Shown here piece by piece: positions 1 through 5,123 of a DNA stretch of 5,686 nt. The position numbers and the translations under genes are program-made. The stretch spans positions 1-5,686 of the forward strand of contig JBBPIM010000071.1 in assembly GCA_038040325.1 (NCBI GenBank), given 5' to 3'. Below the pieces are notes generated by a model. That model worked only from the letters and a program-made list of their open reading frames with translations. It made no database searches and was not told the DNA's origin. This DNA comes from Mayfieldus profundus (GTDB lineage Bacteria > Actinomycetota > Thermoleophilia > Solirubrobacterales > 70-9). Numbering within the stretch: position 1 is the stretch's first letter; the number at the start of each line of letters is the position of its first letter.

Positions 1-111
1 TAGGGAGTAAAACGGCTGCCACCCCCCATGAACAACGTGGTCAGGAACTACACCTTGGCTGGCTCGGTTTTCGCGCCCTTTCTTTGCTCCCGCTCCTCGG
101 CGATCCGCCGG
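1..111. repeat. Direct repeat, copy 1 (207-bp period)
   Basis: Positions 1-111 match 208-318 base for base; the first mismatch is at 112 versus 319. The repeat reaches the window edge, so its true left end is unknown. The period is 207 bases, exactly 69 codons, so the two copies stay in the same reading frame. The sequence can be read as about 1.5 copies of a 207-bp tandem unit, or as a 111-bp repeat with a 96-bp spacer. The copy carries the last 20 codons and stop of pgsA plus 47 bases downstream. It may be a real segmental duplication or an assembly artefact at a contig end. Confidence 0.95.
48..111 (-). pseudogene. Duplicated 3' fragment of pgsA
   Basis: This is a second copy of the pgsA C-terminus, residues RRIAEEREQRKGAKTEPAKV plus TAG stop (at 48-50). 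It lacks the CDP-alcohol phosphotransferase motif and all membrane segments. Upstream in the same minus-strand frame the reading continues through the spacer to a TTG at 242, giving a 64-codon open frame. That frame's N-terminal part matches no family I know and has no visible ribosome-binding site. I treat it as a remnant of the duplication, not as a working gene. Confidence 0.6.
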
Positions 112-202
112 TCGGGTGACCGAGGGCGCGAAAATCCTGTCCATTCCCGCGCCACTGGTGCGCGTGACGCCCCACCCCATGTGGGGCGGCAAACGATTGC
201 CG
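66..202. other. Hairpin-rich block in the repeat/spacer
   Basis: Several perfect inverted repeats lie side by side. A 12-bp pair, TTTTCGCGCCCT (68-79) with AGGGCGCGAAAA (123-134), encloses two small hairpins: 98-110 (CGGCG/CGCCG) and 109-122 (CGGTC-GGGT-GACCG). Beyond it are 148-164 (CGCGC/GCGCG, 7-base loop), 168-188 (CGCCCCA/TGGGGCG, 7-base loop) and 187-202 (CGGCAA-ACGA-TTGCCG). Neighbouring stems share one or two bases, so not all can form fully at once. No T-run follows any stem on either strand, so none is a classical rho-independent terminator. The block could be a structured RNA, a folded-DNA recombination site, or a by-product of GC-rich composition. The individual pairings are exact; the function is unknown. 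Confidence 0.5.
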
Positions 203-207
203 TCAGA

Positions 208-318
208 TAGGGAGTAAAACGGCTGCCACCCCCCATGAACAACGTGGTCAGGAACTACACCTTGGCTGGCTCGGTTTTCGCGCCCTTTCTTTGCTCCCGC
301 TCCTCGGCGATCCGCCGG
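208..318. repeat. Direct repeat, copy 2 (contains the native pgsA 3' end)
   Basis: This is identical to 1-111. It covers the real pgsA stop codon (255-257) and residues 172-191, so it is the likely source copy. The right boundary at 318 falls inside pgsA, next to a GC-rich palindrome (305-317, CGGCG-ATC-CGCCG). Confidence 0.95.
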
Positions 319-830
319 CGCAGTCCGAAGAAGTAGTCGGCCCCGCTGATCACGGTCACCGCCACGGCGAGGTAGACCAACATGTCCACCGCCAGCGGCG
401 CCGGCTCGAACACGATCAGGGCGAACACGGCCCCCACCTGTAGCACGGTCTTCACCTTCCCCAGCCAGCTCGCCGAGATCACCACCCCCTGCTCCACCGC
501 CACTGCGCGCAGGCCGGTGACCGCCAGCTCCCGGGCGATGATCACCATCGCGACCCATGCGTCGAGCCGGTTCAGCGAGACCAGCGAGACCAGCGCCGCG
601 ACGATCAGCAGCTTGTCGGCGAGCGGGTCCATCAGCTTTCCGAAGGTGGTGATCGTGTCGCGCGATCGCGCGAAGTAGCCGTCGAGGCCGTCGGTGAGAG
701 CGGCCAGGGCGAACACCCCCGCGGCGAGCGCGTCCCCGTTCGGCGTCTCGTCGAGCAGCGCGACGACGATCACCGGAACCGCGAGGATCCGCAGCACGGT
801 GAGAACGTTGGGCAGGTTGAGCGGGAACAC
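255..830 (-). CDS. pgsA: CDP-diacylglycerol--glycerol-3-phosphate 3-phosphatidyltransferase
   Basis: This integral membrane enzyme joins CDP-diacylglycerol and glycerol-3-phosphate to give phosphatidylglycerol-phosphate and CMP, the committed step to phosphatidylglycerol and cardiolipin. The 191-residue length is normal for the family. The CDP-alcohol phosphotransferase signature is complete: D47, D50-G51, A54-R55, G64, D68 and D72, including GKLMDPLADK. The later RELAVTGLR (100-108) and the GKVKTVLQ stretch (124-131) are typical of PgsA and favour it over other members of the superfamily. Hydrophobic segments lie at about 9-26, 34-46, 74-86, 91-99, 129-141 and 147-167, and a charged cytosolic tail spans 171-191. 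The start is GTG at 830, giving the family-like MFPLNLPNVLTVLR; no strong Shine-Dalgarno is visible. It lies 44 bases after the MMPL gene on the same strand, so co-transcription is likely. Its last 20 codons and stop are duplicated upstream in the window. Confidence 0.95.
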   Translation of the reverse strand: MFPLNLPNVLTVLRILAVPVIVVALLDETPNGDALAAGVFALAALTDGLDGYFARSRDTITTFGKLMDPLADKLLIVAALVSLVSLNRLDAWVAMVIIARELAVTGLRAVAVEQGVVISASWLGKVKTVLQVGAVFALIVFEPAPLAVDMLVYLAVAVTVISGADYFFGLRRRIAEEREQRKGAKTEPAKV

Positions 831-874
831 CGGCGCTCAGTATGAACCGCCCAACGGCAGCGGCGATCTTCCGG

Positions 875-3151
875 TCAGCCCTCGGCCTGAGCCCTTTCAT
901 GCGCGGATGAGGCCGCGGCGTCGCGCTTCGCGAAGTACTCCTCGCCCTCGATGCTGATGTGGGGAACGGTCCGCTCGAGCAGCCCCGGCATCCACCACGC
1001 CCGGCCGCGGAGCAGCACCATTACCGCCGGCACGAGCAGGCAGCGCACCAGCGTGGCGTCGATCGCGATCGCCACCGCCAGCCCGACCCCGAACTCCTTG
1101 ACCACCGGATCGCCGTTCAGCACGAAGCTGGTGAACACACAGACCATGATCAGCGCCGCCGAGGTGATCACCCGGCCGGTGTTGGCGAGCCCGTCGACCA
1201 CCGCCTTCGACGGCTCACCGTCCTTGGTGTAGTGCTCGTGAACCTGGGTCATCAGGAAGACCTCGTAGTCCATCGAGAGCCCGAAGAGGATCGCGAACAT
1301 CAGGAGCGGCACGTAGCTGACGATCGGGATCGCGTGTTCGAGCCCGATCAGCTCGACGCCCCAGCCCTTCTGGAAGATCGCGGTGACGACGCCGTAGGCG
1401 GCCGCCACCGAGAGCAGGTTCATCGCCGCGGCCTTAAGCGGCACCAGAATCGAGCGGAATGCGAGGAACAGCACGATGAAGCTGAAGCCGACCACGATCG
1501 CGATGATCGACGGCAGCTTGTCGCTGATCTGGTTCGCGAGGTCGATGTAGCCGGCGGTCTGACCGCCCACATAGGTGGTCAGGTCGGTGCCCGCGATCGC
1601 CTGCGGAATCACGGTCGAGCGCAGGTCGTTGACCAGGCTGACGGTCGCATCCGAGGAGGGCGCTGACTTCGCGATCACCGTGAACACCGCCGCCGTCCCC
1701 TTCTTGTCGAGGTCGGGAGGCGAGACCGAGGCGACGTCCGGCTGCTTGGAGACCTGGTTGCTGAGCTTGGTCAGGCGCGGGTCGGTCGCCGGGTTCGACG
1801 CCTGCTGCTGCTGCTGCTGCTGGTTGATCTTGTTGAGGTTCTGCTGGTCGGGTTTCGCGGGCGTGCCGAGCTTGGTCGCGATCAGCAGCGGACCGTTGGC
1901 CCCCACCCCGAAACCCTTGGTGAGGCCGTCGTATGCCTGGCGGGCGGTGGTGGACTTGGGCAGGGCACCGGTGTCCGACTGGCCCAGCTCGAGGTCGAGC
2001 ACGGGGGCCGCCAGCACCGCGAGCACGACGACGCTGATCGCCACCGACCGCCAGGGGCGTTGGGAGACCCCCTTCGCCCAGCGCAGCCACCCGTGCGGCT
2101 GATGGTCATCGGGGTGGGTGCGGCCAAGCCGCACGCGCAGCGAGTCGATGCGCGGCCCCAGGGCACCGAGCAGCGCCGGAAGCAGGGTGACCGCGCCAAC
2201 AGCAGCCACGACCACCGCGATCGCCGCCGTGAACCCGAGGGTGCTGACCAGCGGGATATTCGCGAAGAACAGCGAGCAGAGCGCGATCACCACCGTCCCG
2301 CCGGCGAACACCACAGTGCCCCCGGAGGTCGCGGTCGAACGGGCCAGCGCCTCGCGCATCTCCATCCCCTCGCCAAGGTGCTGCTTGTAGCGGGTGACGA
2401 TGAACAGCGCGTAGTCAATGCCGACGCCGAGCCCGATCATCGTCGCCAGCGTCGCGGCGACGCTCGGCACCTCGGCAACCTGGCCGAGCATGCGGATGAT
2501 CGACAGCGAACAGGCAAGCCCGAGCACTGCAGTGACGATCGGCAGGATCATCGCCGTCGCGGTGCCGAAGGTGAAGAGCAGGATGATCACTGCGGCGGCC
2601 AGCCCGATCGCCTCGCTGATCTCGGTCGAGGGCTTGGAGAGGGCCTGGCCGACGTACCCGCCGACCGAGACCTCGATGCCCGCCGACTCGGCGGGATCGG
2701 CACCGTCCAGGACCGCCTGGGCCTGGGCTTCGGTCAGGTCGCTCGGACCCAGGTTGAGGGTCACTGGTACGTACGCGATCAGCCCGTCCTTACTTAGGAA
2801 CGACGCGCCCTGGTCCCCGAGCGGGTTGACGGCCTTGATCACGTGCGGCGTCTTGCGCAGCGACGCGACCGTGTCGTTCACGGCCTTGCGGTTCGCGCCC
2901 TGCGTCAGCTTGCCCCCCGTGGACTCCAGCGCCACCGGGTTGTTGCCGTAGGCCTGTTCGGGAAGCTTGTCCTGGAGCAGGTCGGTGGCGTTGGTCGAAC
3001 CGGTGCCGGGCAGGGTGAGGTCGTTGTTGGTCTTGTTGCCCGTCGCCTGGCCGGCGACCACCAGCGCCACCGCCGCGATCAGCCAAAGGGCGATCACCGG
3101 ATAGTGGTGTCGCGAGCAGATGCGGCCGAGGTGGTAGAGCGGGCCCGTCAT
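875..3151 (-). CDS. MMPL-family (RND) membrane transporter
   Basis: The 758-residue protein belongs to the MmpL branch of the RND superfamily, proton-driven exporters of lipids or small hydrophobic compounds across the inner membrane. Two repeated halves are visible. TM1 is at about 17-34, an extracytoplasmic domain at 36-180, and TM2-6 at about 181-330; TM7 (368-386), a second extracytoplasmic domain (388-545) and TM8-12 (547-714) follow. Each half carries the family's intramembrane Asp-Tyr pair: D246-Y247 in GIDYALF and D628-Y629 in GLSMDYEVF. The closing VRCLLVPAVMVLLRGRAWWMP (read as two pieces around 702-722) is also typical. A hydrophilic tail occupies 723-758. The length is in the normal MMPL range and the gene looks intact. 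An uninterrupted run of seven Gln (444-450) sits in the second outer domain. ATG at 3151 is preceded by a TAACCT -10 box and no Shine-Dalgarno. Substrate unknown; adjacency to pgsA weakly suggests a lipid link. Confidence 0.93.
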   Translation of the reverse strand: MTGPLYHLGRICSRHHYPVIALWLIAAVALVVAGQATGNKTNNDLTLPGTGSTNATDLLQDKLPEQAYGNNPVALESTGGKLTQGANRKAVNDTVASLRKTPHVIKAVNPLGDQGASFLSKDGLIAYVPVTLNLGPSDLTEAQAQAVLDGADPAESAGIEVSVGGYVGQALSKPSTEISEAIGLAAAVIILLFTFGTATAMILPIVTAVLGLACSLSIIRMLGQVAEVPSVAATLATMIGLGVGIDYALFIVTRYKQHLGEGMEMREALARSTATSGGTVVFAGGTVVIALCSLFFANIPLVSTLGFTAAIAVVVAAVGAVTLLPALLGALGPRIDSLRVRLGRTHPDDHQPHGWLRWAKGVSQRPWRSVAISVVVLAVLAAPVLDLELGQSDTGALPKSTTARQAYDGLTKGFGVGANGPLLIATKLGTPAKPDQQNLNKINQQQQQQQASNPATDPRLTKLSNQVSKQPDVASVSPPDLDKKGTAAVFTVIAKSAPSSDATVSLVNDLRSTVIPQAIAGTDLTTYVGGQTAGYIDLANQISDKLPSIIAIVVGFSFIVLFLAFRSILVPLKAAAMNLLSVAAAYGVVTAIFQKGWGVELIGLEHAIPIVSYVPLLMFAILFGLSMDYEVFLMTQVHEHYTKDGEPSKAVVDGLANTGRVITSAALIMVCVFTSFVLNGDPVVKEFGVGLAVAIAIDATLVRCLLVPAVMVLLRGRAWWMPGLLERTVPHISIEGEEYFAKRDAAASSAHERAQAEG
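1802..1822 (-). repeat. (CAG)7 trinucleotide repeat encoding poly-Gln
   Basis: Seven consecutive CTG triplets on the plus strand are CAG on the coding strand and give Gln 444-450 of the MMPL transporter. All seven codons are identical, which is what replication slippage produces. Unit changes would keep the frame and only lengthen or shorten a predicted extracytoplasmic loop. The flanking residues (KIN before, ASNPATD after) are polar and linker-like. Confidence 0.95.
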
Positions 3152-3188
3152 GCTCGGATAGGTTAGGCGGGCAAGTGGCCGTCGACTA
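3152..3188 (-). promoter_or_regulatory. Probable promoter of the MMPL-pgsA transcript
   Basis: On the minus strand a TAACCT hexamer (3165 to 3160) fits the actinobacterial -10 pattern TANNNT. It is followed by eight bases and then the ATG at 3151, so transcription would begin at or within a couple of bases of the start codon. No Shine-Dalgarno is present, which agrees with a leaderless or near-leaderless transcript. The hexamer 17 bases further upstream (TAGTCG, 3188 to 3183) is only a weak -35. On the plus strand the overlapping TAGGTT (3159-3164) also fits TANNNT and could serve the small downstream frame. Confidence 0.45.
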
Positions 3189-3327
3189 TGTCTACCGGCT
3201 CGACCAGCCCCACGTCCCGGGCTACGTTCTGGACCCTGCGGTCCACGTCTCGGTCACCGAGGCGGTGGCCGAGGCCGCGCGCGCGGAGGGCCTGGCGCGG
3301 CCCGAGCGGGCGCCGGCCGGGCTCTAG
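3175..3327 (+). pseudogene. Possible C-terminal remnant of malic enzyme, or a 50-aa small protein
   Basis: A plus-strand frame opens at GTG 3175 and ends at TAG 3325-3327, giving 50 residues. Its second half reads YVLDPAV, then HVSVTEAVAEAARAEGLAR. From memory, the malic enzyme C-terminus has the pattern DPRV-x3-VA-x-AVA-x-AA-x3-GVAR; by eye the spacing matches and about half the positions agree. The first half (VAVDYVYRLDQPHVPG) is not one I recognise. Upstream the frame would run into the divergently transcribed MMPL gene, so a full malic enzyme is absent. Either this is the stump left by a rearrangement or it is a real small gene. It ends 15 bases before the glycosylase start, so the two could be co-transcribed. 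The family assignment is tentative. Confidence 0.4.
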
Positions 3328-3334
3328 GGCCGGC
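3312..3334 (+). other. GC-rich hairpin before the uracil-DNA glycosylase start
   Basis: GCCGGCC (3312-3318) is perfectly complementary to GGCCGGC (3328-3334), with a 9-base loop that contains the TAG stop of the upstream small frame. The stem ends eight bases before the glycosylase GTG, where a Shine-Dalgarno would normally lie. There is no T-run, so it is not a standard terminator. It could hinder translation initiation or be chance in GC-rich sequence. Confidence 0.35.
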
Positions 3335-3342
3335 TCGCTCCA

Positions 3343-4041
3343 GTGACCAAGGCCTCGAACGCCGGCGAGCTGGAGGCCCTGGCCGGCCGCATCCACCGTT
3401 GCCGGCGCTGCCCGCGCCTGGTCGAATGGCGCGAGCGCTGCGCAGCCGAGCCCCCCCGCCGCTTCCAGGGGGAGGACTACTGGGCGCGACCCCTGGAGGG
3501 CTTCGGCGATCCGCGGGCCCGGATCGCGGTCGTCGGCCTCGCCCCCGCCGCCCACGGCGGCAACCGCACCGGGCGCGTCTTCACCGGCGACCGTTCCGGC
3601 GACTGGCTGTACGCGGCGCTTCACCGCGCCGGCCTGGCCAACCGCCCGCTCTCCGATCGCCGCGGGGACGGCCTGCGGTTGCGCGACGCCTTCGTGACCG
3701 CGGTCAACCGCTGCCCCCCTCCGGCCAACCGCCCGACCCCGGCCGAGCGCGACAACTGCCTGCCCTACCTCGAGGCCGAGCTGGCTCTGCTGGGCAGAAC
3801 GCGCGTGCTGGTCGCCCTCGGGGGCTTCGCCTGGGACGGTGCGCTGCGCGCCGCCCGCGGCCTGGGCGAGCAGGTGCCGCGTCCGAAGCCGCGCTTCTCC
3901 CACGGGGCCGAGGCCGGGCTCGGTCGCTGGACGCTGATCGGCTGCTACCACCCGAGCCAGCAGAACACCTTCACCGGCAGGCTCACCGAGCCAATGCTGG
4001 ACGAGGTGTTCCGGCGGGCGTTGAAGCTGGCATCGACGTAG
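3343..4041 (+). CDS. Family 5 uracil-DNA glycosylase (UdgB), 4Fe-4S type
   Basis: This base-excision repair enzyme cleaves the N-glycosidic bond of uracil, and in characterised relatives of other deaminated or damaged bases such as hypoxanthine, leaving an abasic site. Four cysteines fit the Fe-S pattern: C20 and C23 (CRRC), C124 and C139 (C-x14-C). Motif 1 is GLAPAAHGGNRTGR (65-78), followed by VFTGDRSGDWL. The alanine after GLAP, where family 4 enzymes have GEAPG and family 1 has a catalytic Asp, together with HGGNRTGR, marks family 5. The C-terminal motif HPSQQNTFTGRLT (203-215) is the family's DNA-binding HPS-x2-N signature. The length of 232 residues is normal. The start is GTG 3343, 22 residues before the CxxC-containing helix ends; no Shine-Dalgarno is seen. 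The final 59 bases overlap the convergent membrane-protein gene. Confidence 0.93.
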   Translation: MTKASNAGELEALAGRIHRCRRCPRLVEWRERCAAEPPRRFQGEDYWARPLEGFGDPRARIAVVGLAPAAHGGNRTGRVFTGDRSGDWLYAALHRAGLANRPLSDRRGDGLRLRDAFVTAVNRCPPPANRPTPAERDNCLPYLEAELALLGRTRVLVALGGFAWDGALRAARGLGEQVPRPKPRFSHGAEAGLGRWTLIGCYHPSQQNTFTGRLTEPMLDEVFRRALKLAST

Positions 4042-5047
4042 CGCCGACCTTGCGCTCGAGGCCGATCGCGTAGCGCAGCGTCGCCCACAGCAGCAGGTAA
4101 ATGCCGAGCGCGAAGACCGCCGAGAACTCGGAGTTGGCGAAGGCAAACACCTGGGTGACGAAGATCGAGACCAGCACAGAGCGTTCGAACATCCGGTATG
4201 CAGCCATCCTGTTGCCCGCCCGCATCCGGAACAAGCCGGCCAGGGCAAAGGTGCCGCTGACCAGCGATGAGGCGATGCTCGCCCATTCGATGAACGAGAG
4301 GTGGTCGCGGTCGCCGCTGACTAGGGCCAGGGTGACGATCTCGCCCAGCGAGGCGACGGCGACCCCGCAGAAGACGAGGCCGATCACGACCGGGAAGCGC
4401 GGCCAGGCCACCACCCGCAGGTAGAGGTCGCGCAATCGCAGCACCGCTCGCTCGACTGGCAGCGGCTCACGGGCCGGTGCCGGATCGGCTTCGCGCAGCA
4501 CCTCGCGCAGGGGTGCCACCATCGGGTCGGACTGGTCGGACCGCTCCAGCATCTCCAGGGCCCGGCGCCGCTCGGTCTCGTCGAGGTCGCGCACGGCCGC
4601 CTCCTTGACGAATTCGATCGCGTTGACCAGGTACTCGCGCTGCGAGAAGCCGCGATGGCGCTGCAGCGTCCGGAACGAGAGCCACATCGCAATGAAGATG
4701 ATGTAGATCAGCGCCGCAGTCGGCTTGTAGAAGTAGTTGACGTCCTCGGTGATGAACTTGCCCAGCTCGTCGATGAAGAAGCCGAAGCCGAGCCCGCCGA
4801 GCACCGCGGCGACCTGGCGCGCCGATCGGGTGATGAAGGAGATCGCGATCACGATCGCGATCATCATCAGCAGCCCGCCCCACAGCACGTGCGCGATGTG
4901 CAGGCCATGGCCGCCGAGCTGCGGGTAATTGGTCAGGTAGAGCTGCAGGCGGATGATCAGGATCATCGTCACCCCGCAGACCAGGAAGGTGTCGAGCAGC
5001 TCGCCGATCTCGATGCTGCGCGCGGTCAGTCGGGGGAGCCTGATCAT
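3983..5047 (-). CDS. Conserved-looking eight-helix membrane protein of unknown function
   Basis: I do not recognise a named family for these 354 residues. Predicted helices are at about 17-38, 52-72, 78-96, 110-128, 218-243, 254-273, 289-304 and 308-328. Positive residues (N-terminus, 73-78, 129-217, 274-290, C-terminus) put both ends and the 90-residue charged middle domain in the cytoplasm. The first outer loop carries H47-x2-H50-x2-H53, and the outer end of helix 3 carries D93-E94 in FIDELGKFITEDVNYFYKP. These would face the same side and could form a metal or ligand site (inference). The middle domain (about 133-212) is helical and rich in Glu and Arg. The C-terminal 20 residues are low-complexity Pro/Ala/Thr. 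ATG 5047 is supported by a purine-rich AGGTGAGGAG just upstream. It converges on the glycosylase (59-base overlap) and diverges from the thioesterase. Confidence 0.85.
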   Translation of the reverse strand: MIRLPRLTARSIEIGELLDTFLVCGVTMILIIRLQLYLTNYPQLGGHGLHIAHVLWGGLLMMIAIVIAISFITRSARQVAAVLGGLGFGFFIDELGKFITEDVNYFYKPTAALIYIIFIAMWLSFRTLQRHRGFSQREYLVNAIEFVKEAAVRDLDETERRRALEMLERSDQSDPMVAPLREVLREADPAPAREPLPVERAVLRLRDLYLRVVAWPRFPVVIGLVFCGVAVASLGEIVTLALVSGDRDHLSFIEWASIASSLVSGTFALAGLFRMRAGNRMAAYRMFERSVLVSIFVTQVFAFANSEFSAVFALGIYLLLWATLRYAIGLERKVGATSMPASTPAGTPRPALAR

Positions 5048-5058
5048 CTCCTCACCTC
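5048..5058 (-). promoter_or_regulatory. Shine-Dalgarno of the membrane-protein gene
   Basis: The minus strand reads GAGGTGAGGAG immediately before ATG 5047. AGGTG and AGGAG both pair well with the 16S anti-Shine-Dalgarno; the first gives a usual spacing, the second is rather close. The overlapping GTG (5055-5053) is out of frame, so ATG 5047 is the start. This is the only clear Shine-Dalgarno among the genes whose 5' ends lie in the window. Confidence 0.65.
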
Positions 5059-5072
5059 AGCATTGAAGTTTG

Positions 5073-5103
5073 GCAGCGGCCGCCGTCGCTGCATGTGACG
5101 GCG
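5073..5103. promoter_or_regulatory. Overlapping palindromes in the divergent intergenic region
   Basis: Two mutually exclusive inverted repeats overlap here: GCAGCG (5073-5078) with CGCTGC (5087-5092), and CGCCGTC (5081-5087) with GACGGCG (5097-5103). They lie between the divergent starts of the membrane protein and the thioesterase and cover the expected -35 zone of the thioesterase promoter. That position suits an operator. The alternative is chance palindromy in GCC/GGC-rich DNA. Confidence 0.3.
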
Positions 5104-5110
5104 CGGCGGA

Positions 5111-5123
5111 TAGCATCGCCGCC
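5111..5123 (+). promoter_or_regulatory. -10 box for a leaderless thioesterase transcript
   Basis: TAGCAT (5111-5116) fits TANNNT. Seven bases later is the GTG at 5124, the distance at which RNA polymerase normally starts, so the transcript would begin at the start codon itself. There is no Shine-Dalgarno before that GTG. The -35 position (about 5088-5093) shows no good consensus, which is common in high-GC actinobacteria. Confidence 0.5.

Noticed and set aside
168..202. Rho-independent terminator for pgsA
   Set aside because: The stems are good but no T-run follows on the minus strand, so the standard terminator signature is missing.
28..210. Plus-strand 60-codon frame beginning MNNVVRNYT across the repeat and spacer
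   Set aside because: Much of it is antisense to the duplicated pgsA tail, it has no ribosome-binding site, and its stop arises only at the repeat boundary.
1..254. Insertion sequence or MITE as the source of the repeat
   Set aside because: There is no transposase and no target-site duplication, and the repeat ends inside pgsA without terminal inverted repeats bounding the unit.
2060..2797. Plus-strand open frame of 245 codons
   Set aside because: It is antisense to the MMPL coding region, rich in Arg, Asp and His as expected from the reverse of hydrophobic GC-rich codons, and has no recognisable domain.
3355..3375. SOS/LexA box near the glycosylase start (TCGAAC at 3356-3361)
   Set aside because: The second half-site GTTCGA is absent at the required spacing; a single half-site is not enough.
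3163..4248. Long minus-strand open frame of 361 codons
   Set aside because: It lies antisense to the glycosylase and within the membrane-protein gene in another frame, is Gly/Ala/Arg-rich without family motifs, and is explained by high GC content.
5070..5123. N-terminal extension of the thioesterase from TTG 5070
   Set aside because: It encodes an Ala-rich low-complexity stretch outside the hot-dog domain and contains the -10 box; GTG 5124 explains the data better.
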